Under the pieces are notes generated by a model, which saw only the letters and a list, made by a program, of their open reading frames with translations, ran no database searches and was not told the DNA's origin. Position numbers and translations under genes: made by a program. A stretch of DNA of 50,961 nucleotides from positions 1 to 50,961 of the forward strand of contig JAJCZO010000387.1 of assembly GCA_029262355.1 (NCBI GenBank), read 5' to 3'. The DNA is from Deltaproteobacteria bacterium (GTDB taxonomy: Bacteria > Desulfobacterota > Binatia > UBA12015). This document shows, piece after piece, positions 17,932 to 27,936 of the stretch (the first letter of the stretch is position 1; every line of letters starts with the position of its first letter).

Positions 17932-20504
17932 TACGAGTCCAGAAGGTCCTGGACGGTGTCGAGCAGGTCGGTGATCTGGAATGGCTTCTTGAGGAACCTG
18001 GCGCTGTCGCCGGGGATGCCCCGCGTGACCTGGTCCTCGGAGAAGCCCGACATGAGAATGACCGACGTGTCTGGGTTCTTCGCCCGAATCTCCGTGTAGA
18101 CCTCTTCGCCGTTCATCCGTGGCATCATCATGTCGAGCAGAATGAGTCGAATCCGATCGGAGTTGGCCTCGAAGACGTCGAGCGCCTCCACCCCATCGTT
18201 GGCGGTCAGGACCTCGAAGCCCGCATCCTCGAGAACGGTTGCCATCAGATTGCGCACCATCTCCTCGTCGTCGACGACGAGGACCGCGCCCTGCCCCTCC
18301 CAGGCATCGTCGTCGACACCAGGGTCGTCCTCGAGCATGTCTTCCGCGGCTTCGGCCGGCGGGAAGATGATCGTCGCGCGCGTCCCTTCGCCCGGGGCAC
18401 TCTGAACCCGAATGCCGCCACCGTGGCTTCGCATGATACCCAGCACCGCCGCGAGCCCAAGCCCTCGCCCCGTGGACTTCGTGGTGAAGAACGGATCGAA
18501 GATGCGCGTTCGCGTGTCTTCGTCCATCCCGACGCCCGTATCCACGACTTCGAGGAAGGCGTAGGTCCCCTCGGTGAGATCTTCATCGGGCACGACCTCG
18601 GAAAGGAAGTACCGATCGAAGTGACGCAGCCCCGTCGCCATCGTCACGGCACCCGGCTGATCGGCCAGTGCATCGGACGCGTTGGTGATGAGGTTCATGA
18701 CGATCTGTCGAACCTGCGCGGCGTCCGCCTCGATCGGCAGGGTTTCGCTGCCGAGCTGGAGCGAGAGCGCTGCTTTCTTGGAAACGACTGTGCGCAGAAG
18801 GCGCGCCATCTCCTCCACGAGTCCATTCAAGTCGAACGAATCCGCCGTAAAACGCGCACGCCCCGAGTACGCGAGCATCTGATTCGTGAGTTCCGCCGCA
18901 CGCTGCGCCGCAGTCTCGACCTCCGCGAGCTTTCGGTCGGCGAGAGAGCCCGATTCAACTGCCCGCCTGGCAAGTCCCGCATTGCCCAGTACGCCCATCA
19001 GAAGATTGTTGAAATCATGGGCAAGCCCACCGGCGAGAACCCCAAGGCTCTCGAGGCGCTGCGATTGCTGCACCTTGGTCTCCAGACGCTGCCGCTCTGC
19101 TTCCAGCTCCTTCTGGCCGGTGATGTCGATTCCCGCGCCGATCGTCCGAACGGCTTTGCCGTCCGCATCCCGGATCGCCCGGCCCCGGACGAGGACCCAT
19201 CGGGTCGTGCCGTCGCGACGTTCGACCCGGTGCTCGACGAGGTACCCTTCGGTCTCACCGCGGACATGGGCGCCAATCGCCTCACGGACGGAGTCGCAGT
19301 CGGCCGGGTGGAGAGCCTCCGTCCAAGCGGCGAGCATGTCGTCGGCTCCGGGAGCACCGAGGATTTCGCGTGCATTGGAGTCGAGCTTGAGCGTGTTGGC
19401 CTCGAGGTCCATTTCCCAAATGCCGATGTGACCCGCCGCAGCCGCATGCTCGAACAGCTTCTTCTGCTCTCCCAGCTCTCGCTCGGCCTGCATTCGGGCG
19501 AGGCACGCCGCCGCGCGCGAGGCGAGGATCCCGAGCAATCGTTCGCGCCGCGGGAAGCGGCCAATGGGATCCGTGTTGAGCGTCGCGATCAGCCCGATGC
19601 TCTCGCCGTCGTTGTCGCGCATGGCGGCTCCGAGATAGCTCCGCACGCCGAGCGTTGCGAGATCACGATCTTCCGGGAAGAGCTCCTGCACCCCATCTGC
19701 ACAGTGATAGAGCCCCTCTTCCAGAACTTTCTCACACGGCGTGCCCGCGAGCGCATACTCATAGGGCTCCCCGACCACACCATTGGCGAGGTAGGCGCGC
19801 GCGCAGACGCGCGACGGGTCCGGGCTCGAACGCTCGCAGATGGCAACGTAGTCGGCCCCCAGCAGCTCGGCCGCCTTGCGCGCGAGCACCGTGAAGAACT
19901 CGTCGGGAGAGTTGCTCGATACCGCAGCCAAGGCATCGGCGACCGCGGTGAGATCTTCCTGGCCACCGATCACACCTTCGAGGTGCCGTCCCAGCACTTC
20001 GAGAATCTGCTTCTCGTCTAGACCAAAGGGTTCGGTCCGCCGCTCGCGGCTGCCGAAGCTGAGCACTCCATGAAGCTGATCGGCGATCCGAATCGGCACG
20101 CCGACATACGTCTCGAGCCGCAACACCGGGTCGCTCGGCCACTTCGGGGAGAACGCCTGCCCATCATCCGGGAAGCCGATCGGTCCGCGCGCTTCGACGA
20201 GCGCGCCACAATAGGTATTGCCGACGGGAAAGGTCGCCCCGGGTTCAACCGTGTCGTCGGGGGCGACGGCATCGAGAACAGTCGCCTGGCCATCACGAAT
20301 CTTGATCAAGACGCCGACCGGCAGGTCGAGCTCCCGGCACCCGAGCGCCAACACCTCCGCGAACTGCTCGCCCACATCCCCCCGAGCCTCGGCCGCCAGG
20401 TCCTGAAGAGCGCGAAGGACCTCCACGAACCGGATCGGGTCGCCGACAATCGGACGCCGGGCGCCCTTCGCAACCACGTCGATACTGCCTTGGGGCACGC
20501 TCAT
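17931..20504 (-). CDS. Hybrid sensor histidine kinase (GAF-GAF-PAS-HisKA-HATPase-receiver)
   Basis: 857 residues with no membrane segment, so cytoplasmic. GAF domain 1 is at about 40-180 and GAF 2 at about 195-340. A PAS/PAC fold follows at about 350-465 (ending GAGIDITGQKELEAER). The HisKA domain has phosphoacceptor H496 in GLAHDFNNLL. The HATPase domain is at about 595-715 (N-box NLITNAS, G1 DTGVGM, G2 GRGLGLA). A C-terminal receiver at about 738-855 has D791 in LLDMMMPRMNGEE and a KKPF Lys. The HDFNN form with a fused receiver is typical of NtrB-like orphan hybrid kinases. No partner regulator with an output domain is adjacent, so the output is unknown. A promoter-like sequence and a strong dyad lie just upstream. 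Confidence 0.92.
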   Translation of the reverse strand: MSVPQGSIDVVAKGARRPIVGDPIRFVEVLRALQDLAAEARGDVGEQFAEVLALGCRELDLPVGVLIKIRDGQATVLDAVAPDDTVEPGATFPVGNTYCGALVEARGPIGFPDDGQAFSPKWPSDPVLRLETYVGVPIRIADQLHGVLSFGSRERRTEPFGLDEKQILEVLGRHLEGVIGGQEDLTAVADALAAVSSNSPDEFFTVLARKAAELLGADYVAICERSSPDPSRVCARAYLANGVVGEPYEYALAGTPCEKVLEEGLYHCADGVQELFPEDRDLATLGVRSYLGAAMRDNDGESIGLIATLNTDPIGRFPRRERLLGILASRAAACLARMQAERELGEQKKLFEHAAAAGHIGIWEMDLEANTLKLDSNAREILGAPGADDMLAAWTEALHPADCDSVREAIGAHVRGETEGYLVEHRVERRDGTTRWVLVRGRAIRDADGKAVRTIGAGIDITGQKELEAERQRLETKVQQSQRLESLGVLAGGLAHDFNNLLMGVLGNAGLARRAVESGSLADRKLAEVETAAQRAAELTNQMLAYSGRARFTADSFDLNGLVEEMARLLRTVVSKKAALSLQLGSETLPIEADAAQVRQIVMNLITNASDALADQPGAVTMATGLRHFDRYFLSEVVPDEDLTEGTYAFLEVVDTGVGMDEDTRTRIFDPFFTTKSTGRGLGLAAVLGIMRSHGGGIRVQSAPGEGTRATIIFPPAEAAEDMLEDDPGVDDDAWEGQGAVLVVDDEEMVRNLMATVLEDAGFEVLTANDGVEALDVFEANSDRIRLILLDMMMPRMNGEEVYTEIRAKNPDTSVILMSGFSEDQVTRGIPGDSARFLKKPFQITDLLDTVQDLLDS

Positions 20505-20507
20505 TCT

Positions 20508-20542
20508 ATATTGCCGCCTACGGCGTAGGCCGAATCCAATAT
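20508..20542. promoter_or_regulatory. Nested dyad at the 5' end of the kinase gene
   Basis: An outer inverted repeat ATATTG (20508-20513) / CAATAT (20537-20542) encloses an inner perfect dyad GCCTAC-GGC-GTAGGC (20516-20530). It ends four bases before the kinase ATG on the minus strand, and no Shine-Dalgarno is present there. It could be an operator overlapping the -10 region or a leader hairpin controlling translation. Confidence 0.5.
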
Positions 20543-20566
20543 GAGAGGGCCTCCCAGCTTAGTCAA
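20538..20566 (-). promoter_or_regulatory. Candidate sigma70-type promoter for the hybrid kinase
   Basis: Reading the minus strand, TTGACT (complement of 20561-20566) is followed by exactly 17 bases and then CATATT (complement of 20538-20543). The spacing is ideal and the -35 is 5 of 6; the -10 is 4 of 6. The predicted start would fall in the dyad. Confidence 0.45.
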
Positions 20567-20585
20567 CGAGCCCGGCCCGCAGCGC

Positions 20586-21980
<1,395 letters not shown>

Positions 21981-22089
21981 GCAGGTTTCTCCTCCGATGC
22001 CTCTTCCCTAACGAGCCGGTTGCCCGGTCGCATCCGGCACCCGCTGGGGCCGTGGGGACCCTGAATCCGGTCAGGCCGCGAAACGAGTT

Positions 22090-22106
22090 CAAGAGACGCT
22101 CTCTTG
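22090..22106. promoter_or_regulatory. Perfect 17-base palindrome in the fumC/sulfatase divergent region
   Basis: CAAGAGA-CGC-TCTCTTG has perfect seven-base arms around a three-base centre. It lies between the divergent fumC and sulfatase genes, a natural place for a dimeric repressor site. No recognised consensus is matched. Confidence 0.45.
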
Positions 22107-22117
22107 CGCACCTTGCA

Positions 22118-22161
22118 CAGGAAGCGCCATGATCCCGCGACATCACATAGGCCGCTTCCTG
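22118..22161. promoter_or_regulatory. Nine-base inverted repeat upstream of the sulfatase gene
   Basis: CAGGAAGCG (22118-22126) and CGCTTCCTG (22153-22161) are perfect inverse complements 26 bases apart. Two further pairs (CC/GG) extend the stem with one bulge. It ends 16 bases before the sulfatase ATG, so it could be a leader hairpin. Confidence 0.45.
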
Positions 22162-22177
22162 AACCAGAGGATCTCCG

Positions 22178-24010
22178 ATGCATGCGCCCCTCTCGCGCGC
22201 TCTGATAATCTGCACCCTTCTCGCTCACATCGCCACCGCAGAGGCGAGTGCGAGATGCACGGATTCGACCGACCTCAGCGCGCTCGGAGACGCGCTGACC
22301 GACGACATCAACTGTCGCATGAATGTGCTGATGAGCGGCGGCAGCCCGTGCCCCACCCCGAGCTTCCCCGCATGCGCGGGCACCACCCCCGAACAGATCG
22401 CAACCCTCCTGCTCGGACAAGAGCCAGGGCCGGTGCTTGGGTGGACCCCGACGGCGACACGCTGCCAGCAAGCCATCGCCCTCTTCGGCAGTCGCTTCGC
22501 GAGAAAGCGACTGATCGAACGCGGCGACGACCAACGCCGCGCGAAGTCGGGGCGCGTCATGAAGCGAATACAGAAGACCTGCAGCAAGACCACGGTCGAG
22601 CAGAACCAGTTCGGCGACGACCTCGTCCGCGTGGGCGCCCCCTGCTCCTCCGTACTTGGATCTCCCGGCGAATCGATCGACGGGACGCGACTCGCGAGGT
22701 GCCTTCGGGCCGCAATCGAAGGAGAGATCGACGAGATCGCACCCAGCGCACTGCAGCCGAACATCGTCGTGATCATGACCGACGACCAGCGCCGCGACAC
22801 CTTCGAGGTCATGCCGACGGTGAGTGCCCTGCGCGATGAGAGCATCTCGTTCTCGAATGCCTTCGTGACCAATCCGGTGTGCACGCCAAGTCGCGCCAGC
22901 CTACTGACCGGCCGCTACTCCCACAACACCGGCGTCCTCGACAACGGGGACTTCGCCCAACTCGACGACTCGGACACGATCGCAACCTGGCTCGCAAGCG
23001 CGGGATACACGACCGCACTCATGGGCAAATACGTGAACAACTCAGAACTCCTCGGGCTCGCACCGCCCGCCGGTTGGGACGAGTGGAAGTCGTTCCTTTC
23101 TGCCAGCGGCGGCGAGTTCTACTCGTTCCGCATCAACGACAACGGCGTCGAAAAGAAGCTCGGCTCGGGTCGCTACTCGACGGACTGGATGGGAAGCCAG
23201 GCAGTCAAATTCATACGGCGGCAAGCGCGGGATCCCTTCTTCGTCCTGTACACGCCATACGCGCCCCATGGGCCCTCGCTGCCTGCCCACAAGTACGAGA
23301 ACGAGTTCACCAATTACCCGCTGCACCGACCACCAAGCTGGTTCGACGATGTCTCGGACAAGCCGACGTGGGTCAAGTTCTACAAGTCGATCGCGGATCC
23401 GGCTCTCCCCGCGATCATCGACGAGACGCGACTCGATCAGCTTCGCACCCTGCTCTCCGTCGACGACGCGGTCGAGCACATCCTCACCCGCCTGGAGCGG
23501 CTCGACCTGACCGACAACACCATCGTGGTCTTCACCTCCGATCACGGCTTTCTGTGGGGCGAGCACTGGCTGTCCAGCAAGTTCAACCCGTACGAAGAAT
23601 CGATCCGGGTTCCGTACTCACTGCGATACCCACGACGTTATCCGCTCCCTGGCACGAGAGACCAGATGGTCCTGAACCACGACCTTGCACCGACCTTGGC
23701 CGAGCTCGCCGGCGCCCCGATCCCCCCGGACCTCGATGGAGTGAGCCTGGTACCACTTCTCGATTCAGCGAGCGCGCCCTGGCGCGACGAGTTCTTGATC
23801 GAGACCGAGGGCGAGTTCATCACGTCTCCGAGCGTCTCGGTCCGGACCGAAACGTTCAAGTACATCGATACGGACTTCAGCGGCGGCGTTACCGAGGAAC
23901 TCTACGACATCGTTGCCGACCCGCACGAACGGACGAACCTCGCGAGCGACCCCGCATACGCGGCGGTCCTGGCGGACATGACCGCACGCCTCGACGCGCT
24001 CCGACCCTGA
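22178..24010 (+). CDS. Secreted type I sulfatase with a cysteine-rich N-terminal domain
   Basis: 610 residues. A signal peptide (about 1-25) is followed by a 165-residue region with eight cysteines (27, 46, 58, 66, 96, 135, 156, 175) that I do not recognise as a named domain. The sulfatase domain starts at about 194 (NIVVIMTDDQRRD, metal ligands D202/D203). The formylglycine motif is canonical, CTPSR (235-239), followed by ASLLTGRYSHNTGV. The second metal site is SDHGFLWGEH, and the C-terminus has the usual ELYDIVADPHERTNL. It should need a formylglycine-generating enzyme and hydrolyse a sulfate ester in the envelope or outside. GAGGAT precedes the ATG. Confidence 0.93.
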   Translation: MHAPLSRALIICTLLAHIATAEASARCTDSTDLSALGDALTDDINCRMNVLMSGGSPCPTPSFPACAGTTPEQIATLLLGQEPGPVLGWTPTATRCQQAIALFGSRFARKRLIERGDDQRRAKSGRVMKRIQKTCSKTTVEQNQFGDDLVRVGAPCSSVLGSPGESIDGTRLARCLRAAIEGEIDEIAPSALQPNIVVIMTDDQRRDTFEVMPTVSALRDESISFSNAFVTNPVCTPSRASLLTGRYSHNTGVLDNGDFAQLDDSDTIATWLASAGYTTALMGKYVNNSELLGLAPPAGWDEWKSFLSASGGEFYSFRINDNGVEKKLGSGRYSTDWMGSQAVKFIRRQARDPFFVLYTPYAPHGPSLPAHKYENEFTNYPLHRPPSWFDDVSDKPTWVKFYKSIADPALPAIIDETRLDQLRTLLSVDDAVEHILTRLERLDLTDNTIVVFTSDHGFLWGEHWLSSKFNPYEESIRVPYSLRYPRRYPLPGTRDQMVLNHDLAPTLAELAGAPIPPDLDGVSLVPLLDSASAPWRDEFLIETEGEFITSPSVSVRTETFKYIDTDFSGGVTEELYDIVADPHERTNLASDPAYAAVLADMTARLDALRP

Positions 24011-24011
24011 G

Positions 24012-24500
24012 CTACTCCGAGCCCGACCTCGCTCCGAAGTACCGGACCAGCGCAGAGAGGTACGGCGCACACGCCCGGCGCTCCTTCACGTAGAAATGCG
24101 CTTCCTCGATCGACATCCCACCGTGAGCGTGCAGGTAGGCGATGGCAACGGTCGGCGCCCGGTTGAACCCCGCATTGCAGTGCACGTACACCCGACGCTT
24201 CTCACCGAGGAGCCGGTGAACCGTCTCGAGGATTCCATCGAGTGACGGAATGAGGTCGTCGGGGTCGCCGTCGATGACCCCGTACCGATGCAGGGGAAGT
24301 CCGGCTGCGGCGTATGCTCGCTCGAGTGCCGGAAGGTCGAGACTCTTGTACGTGAGATCGATCTCGTCCTGCAGGGAAACGACCGCCCCGATGCCATGCT
24401 CATCGCGGAGCCACTCGATGTCGTCCGGCGTCGGATACTCACCGATCAGCAGGCGTCCATCGAGAATCGTCGAAACGCCAGGACGCCCGGCGGGACGCAT
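24012..24500 (-). CDS. Dual-specificity-type protein phosphatase
   Basis: 162 residues from the chosen ATG; a GTG 42 bases upstream would add 14 residues. The Cys-based phosphatase loop HCNAGFNR fits the HCxxGxxR consensus. Upstream, LIGEYPTPDDIEWLRDEHGIGAVVSLQDE is typical of the small DSP/KAP-like fold in bacteria. Family members dephosphorylate phosphotyrosine, phosphoserine/threonine or, in some lineages, phosphoinositides; the substrate here is unknown. It is the last gene of a likely Zn-ribbon/dtd/phosphatase operon and converges with the sulfatase gene almost without a gap. Confidence 0.82.
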   Translation of the reverse strand: MRPAGRPGVSTILDGRLLIGEYPTPDDIEWLRDEHGIGAVVSLQDEIDLTYKSLDLPALERAYAAAGLPLHRYGVIDGDPDDLIPSLDGILETVHRLLGEKRRVYVHCNAGFNRAPTVAIAYLHAHGGMSIEEAHFYVKERRACAPYLSALVRYFGARSGSE

Positions 24501-24552
24501 GAAGGGGTGTGAGACTCCCGACCAGGAACGACCTGACACCACCCACGCCCCG

Positions 24553-24987
24553 TCAATCGAAGATCAGGGTCACGGGGCCCTGATTCGTCAGATGCACGTC
24601 CATGTCCGCGCCGAAGCGGCCTTCCGCTACGCGCACGTCGTGCCCGCGTACGGCCTCGACGAATTCTCGGTACAGCGGTTCCGCCTCATCGCCCGGCGCG
24701 GCCCGTCCCCACGAGGGTCGCCGACCAGAGCCGAATTCACCGAACAGCGTGAATTGAGAGACGGCGAGCAACTCACCGCCCACATCGACCAAGGACCGGT
24801 CCATGCGACCATCCTCGTCGTCGAAGATCCGCAACCCCACGATGCGCCGAGCCAGCACCGCGGCAGCCGCCGCATCGTCGTCTCGACCTACGCCCAAGAG
24901 CACGAGGAGCCCGGCGCCGATCGCGCCCACGGTTTCCCCCTCGACTGTGACGTGCGCCTGGCGCACGCGCTGGACCACCGCGCGCAT
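24553..24987 (-). CDS. dtd: D-aminoacyl-tRNA deacylase
   Basis: 144 residues, normal for DTD. The start MRAVVQRVRQAHVTVEGE, the catalytic SQFTLFGE segment and the C-terminal cross-subunit Gly-cisPro motif (TNQGPVTLIFD) are all present. The enzyme removes D-amino acids and glycine mischarged on tRNA. It is preceded by a 57-residue Zn-ribbon gene 11 bases upstream and followed by the phosphatase gene on the same strand, so cotranscription is likely. No strong Shine-Dalgarno is visible, consistent with coupling to the upstream gene. Confidence 0.95.
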   Translation of the reverse strand: MRAVVQRVRQAHVTVEGETVGAIGAGLLVLLGVGRDDDAAAAAVLARRIVGLRIFDDEDGRMDRSLVDVGGELLAVSQFTLFGEFGSGRRPSWGRAAPGDEAEPLYREFVEAVRGHDVRVAEGRFGADMDVHLTNQGPVTLIFD

Positions 24988-24998
24988 CCGGGGCTACG

Positions 24999-25172
24999 TC
25001 ATACAGTGTCGATGCAGGTGCGCAGGAATCCGCACCGCCGACACAGGTACTTGCAATGCCCCATGGGCTGCATATTCGACCCGCAGGCATCGCACCCCGG
25101 ACCATCCGCCGAACGAAAGATCGGCTCGGTCGATTCGACGCCTGCTTCCCCCCGGTTCTCCGTCTCCGCCAT
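24999..25172 (-). CDS. Small zinc-ribbon protein
   Basis: 57 residues. The ATG has GGGGAGGGG-like sequence ending five bases upstream, an excellent Shine-Dalgarno that decides the start. An acidic, disordered N-terminal half is followed by a Cys cluster: CDAC (27-30), C40, then CRRC (44-47) and C53, consistent with one zinc ribbon. It is too small to be an enzyme; a nucleic-acid or ribosome-associated role is possible given the neighbouring dtd gene, but that is inference. The gene is divergent from the thiolase gene. Confidence 0.7.
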   Translation of the reverse strand: MAETENRGEAGVESTEPIFRSADGPGCDACGSNMQPMGHCKYLCRRCGFLRTCIDTV

Positions 25173-25320
25173 CAGCGCCCCTCCCCGCGGCTGCATCCCA
25201 CACAAGCAGGGCTCGTGTCCAACCCACAACCTTGCATCGCTCGGGGCCAACTGCGAGTTTCGGAGCGACCGGGCACCCCGCCCGGTCCCACACCACGAAC
25301 GAGCAGCACCGGAGGTCGAA

Positions 25321-26517
25321 ATGTCGACGAAGCGCGATACTGTGATCGTGGCCACCGCACGAACGGCGATGGCCAAATCCTTCCGTGGGTCTTTCAACAT
25401 GACCCGCCCCGACGACATGGCGGCCGCCGCCGTGAAGAAGGTCATCGAGAAGACGCCGCAGCTGGATCCCGCGGAGATCGACGACTGCGTGATGGGCACG
25501 GGATTCTCCGAGGGGCCGCAGGGCTTCAACGTCGGCCGCAACGTCGCCGTCATGGCGGGACTTCCCGTGACGGTTGCCGGTTCGACCGTGAGTCGGTTCT
25601 GCTCGTCGGGGCTGAATGCCGTGATGGTCGGCGCGCACATGGTCCAGGCCGAGGGTGCGGACGCTGTCGTCGTCGGCGGCCTCGAATCCATCACGATGCT
25701 GCAGAACGACCTCAACACGAAGAACCTCTTCAACCCGTGGATGCTCGACCATAAGAAAGAGGTCTACATGCCGATGGGCGCGACGGCCGAGATCGTCGCC
25801 AGCCGCTACAACGTCAGCCGCGAATCGCAGGACGAGTTTGCTCTCGCTTCACAGAAGCGCACCGCGGCCGCCCAGCAGTCCGGCAAGTTCGATGATGAGA
25901 TCTTCCCGATGACCGTCACGATGCAGGCCAAGGACAAGACCACCGGCGAGGTCTCCGAAAAGGAGGTCACGGTCGACAAGGACGAGTGCAACCGTCCTAC
26001 GACGACGCTCGAAGGCCTCCAGGGCCTCAAGGGCGCCTTCGACGAAAACGGGAGCGTCACCGCCGGCAACTCGTCGCAGCTCTCGGACGGCGCGTCGGCC
26101 AACCTCCTGATGTCGGCCGACCGTGCCAAAGAACTCGGCATCGAGCCGCTCGGCTACTTCCGCGGCTGCGTCTACGCCGGCTGCGAACCGGACGAGATGG
26201 GCATCGGCCCGGTCTTCGCGGTGCCGAAGCTCCTAAAGCGCAACGGCCTCAAGATCGACGACATCGACATCGTCGAATTGAACGAAGCGTTCGCGTCGCA
26301 AGCCGTCTATTGCCGCGACCGTCTCGGCATCGATCCCGAGAAGATCAACCCCAATGGTGGTGCGATCTCGATCGGCCACCCCTACGGCATGACGGGCTCA
26401 CGCATGACCGGGACTCTGCTGCTCGAGCTCCGTCGCCAGAAGAAGCGCTACGGCATCGTCACGATGTGCGTCGGCGGCGGCATGGGCGCAGCCGGACTCT
26501 TCGAAGCGATCTACTAG
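25321..26517 (+). CDS. Thiolase (acetyl-CoA C-acyltransferase family)
   Basis: 398 residues, normal for a thiolase. GGAGG lies about five bases before the ATG. The acyl-enzyme Cys is C94 in SRFCSSGLNAV, the NEAFA motif is present, His353 lies in GGAISIGHPYGMTGSR, and the second catalytic Cys is C383 in CVGGGMGAAG. It catalyses thiolytic cleavage or Claisen condensation of acyl-CoAs. Whether it serves beta-oxidation (FadA-like) or biosynthesis is not decided by sequence alone. No partner hydroxyacyl-CoA dehydrogenase gene is adjacent. Confidence 0.95.
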   Translation: MSTKRDTVIVATARTAMAKSFRGSFNMTRPDDMAAAAVKKVIEKTPQLDPAEIDDCVMGTGFSEGPQGFNVGRNVAVMAGLPVTVAGSTVSRFCSSGLNAVMVGAHMVQAEGADAVVVGGLESITMLQNDLNTKNLFNPWMLDHKKEVYMPMGATAEIVASRYNVSRESQDEFALASQKRTAAAQQSGKFDDEIFPMTVTMQAKDKTTGEVSEKEVTVDKDECNRPTTTLEGLQGLKGAFDENGSVTAGNSSQLSDGASANLLMSADRAKELGIEPLGYFRGCVYAGCEPDEMGIGPVFAVPKLLKRNGLKIDDIDIVELNEAFASQAVYCRDRLGIDPEKINPNGGAISIGHPYGMTGSRMTGTLLLELRRQKKRYGIVTMCVGGGMGAAGLFEAIY

Positions 26518-26605
26518 CCAACCACCGTCGACATACGGCCAATGGATTGCCGTCGATGGGCTTCAAGGCGTTGGCCGCCTGCCGGCGGCAAGACACAAAG
26601 CAACC

Positions 26606-27559
26606 TCAAGCAACGTACGTGTGCAGCCGCTCCACGAGCTCTTCGACGTGGAGCGGCCTGTACTCGTCGTACACGCACGAGGAGTGCGGATGGACGAACA
26701 CCTGGGGGTGTGCCCACAACTTCGAGTCGGCACCAAGCGGTTCGGCTTCCGTGACGTCCAGCCCTACCCCCGCAATCTTTCCCTCGCCGAGCGCCCAGAG
26801 AAGGTCGTCCTCGAGGGAAGTCGTGCCGCGGCCGAAATTGTAGACGTAAGCACCCGGCTTCATGTGAGTGAGGAGTTCCCGCGAGAGGAATCCCCGCGTC
26901 TCTTCGCCCCCCGGCAGCAGCAACACCACGTGATCTGCTCGCGCGAACTCCGCTGGCAGGTCGGTGGGGCGGCAGTACCGAGCGCCGCTCTCGGAATCCG
27001 TGCCACTCAGGTGGCTCCGCTGGCATGCAGCCACGCTCATACCAACCGCCGCGAGCAGCTTCGCACAATGCCGGCCGATCGCGCCGTAGCCGACGATGAT
27101 CGCGTGTTGATTGCGCAGTAAGGCCCCGGGGAACTGAATATTGCGATCCCACTGCCGATGCTTCTCGTTCTCGAGCATCTGGGGGATTCGCCGATTGAAA
27201 TGAAGAATGAAGCCGAGCATCGATTCGGCGATCAACGGCCCGTGAAACGTCCCCATGTGGATCGGCACCCGGCCGCTCGGGTCGACCGCAACCCAGTCCC
27301 TTCCAGCGGCCGGCGTGAAGACGGCCCGCAGATTCGGAGCACGCTCGTACCAGTGCGGCCGGATACCCCAGGTATCGACGAAGTCGGCATGCGGGAGAGC
27401 CGCCTTCAACTCCTGGGGCGTCTCATGATGTACGATCTCGAGCTCCGGGTAGGCCGCCCGGACCGGAGCAAAGTCGCGCTCCTCGAAGCTCATCGCCCGG
27501 ACGTCCTCGTTCTTCAGCCATACGTGGAGAGCCTTCGGCACGAGGACTACTTTGCACAC
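26606..27559 (-). CDS. D-2-hydroxyacid dehydrogenase family protein
   Basis: About 317 residues. The Rossmann dinucleotide motif VGYGAIG is near residue 146. The R-E-H catalytic triad is visible: Arg in NFGRG, Glu in DVTEAEPL, and His in HPHSSC. These features fit the NAD(P)-dependent 2-hydroxyacid dehydrogenase superfamily; a glyoxylate/hydroxypyruvate reductase-like role is plausible. The N-terminal strand KVVLVPKALHVWL must be included, so the start is GTG at 27559 or TTG at 27589; neither has a strong Shine-Dalgarno, suggesting coupling to the small gene upstream. Confidence 0.82.
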   Translation of the reverse strand: MCKVVLVPKALHVWLKNEDVRAMSFEERDFAPVRAAYPELEIVHHETPQELKAALPHADFVDTWGIRPHWYERAPNLRAVFTPAAGRDWVAVDPSGRVPIHMGTFHGPLIAESMLGFILHFNRRIPQMLENEKHRQWDRNIQFPGALLRNQHAIIVGYGAIGRHCAKLLAAVGMSVAACQRSHLSGTDSESGARYCRPTDLPAEFARADHVVLLLPGGEETRGFLSRELLTHMKPGAYVYNFGRGTTSLEDDLLWALGEGKIAGVGLDVTEAEPLGADSKLWAHPQVFVHPHSSCVYDEYRPLHVEELVERLHTYVA

Positions 27560-27660
27560 GTCCGGCCGACCGGCGAGTCGCGCAGCCAACGCCCCATGGC
27601 GCCCCCCGGCGCCCGAGCATCCGTTCCGCGGCGTACCGAACCGCTCTCGCGCCGGCGCGA

Positions 27661-27936
27661 CTACGGCTCGTCGTCGATGAACGGAGCGTAGGCCTCGCCC
27701 TCGGAGATCACTTCGCCCGTCTCCACGTGCCGGAACCGTAGCGGAACGATGAAGTCGAGGTCGCCCGCATCTTCGGCGTGCTCCTCCAGCAGCACCGCCA
27801 GTCGTTGCGGCTCGCCGGATACTGCGTCCCATCGTTTCCCGTTCCAGGTCTGGGTCTGCCAGACGGGCTTGGACGCGCAGTGATGCCGGAGCGGATTCGG
27901 ACACCGAGTTGCCGTCATTTCATTCGAAACATCCAT
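27661..27936 (-). CDS. Small acidic hypothetical protein upstream of the hydroxyacid dehydrogenase
   Basis: 91 residues, acidic in the C-terminal half (ISEGEAYAPFIDDEP at the end). No domain is recognised. GGAGG lies 12 bases before the ATG, which is rather far; a second ATG six codons later is possible. The coding pattern is clean and the gene is in line with the dehydrogenase about 100 bases downstream on the same strand. Three Cys/His residues (RCPNPLRHHC) near the N-terminus might bind metal. Function unknown. Confidence 0.55.
   Translation of the reverse strand: MDVSNEMTATRCPNPLRHHCASKPVWQTQTWNGKRWDAVSGEPQRLAVLLEEHAEDAGDLDFIVPLRFRHVETGEVISEGEAYAPFIDDEP

Noticed and set aside
17685..20021. 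Long open plus-strand frame opposite the histidine kinase
   Set aside because: Arg/Glu/His-rich shadow of a high-GC gene; the minus strand encodes well-defined GAF, PAS, kinase and receiver domains.
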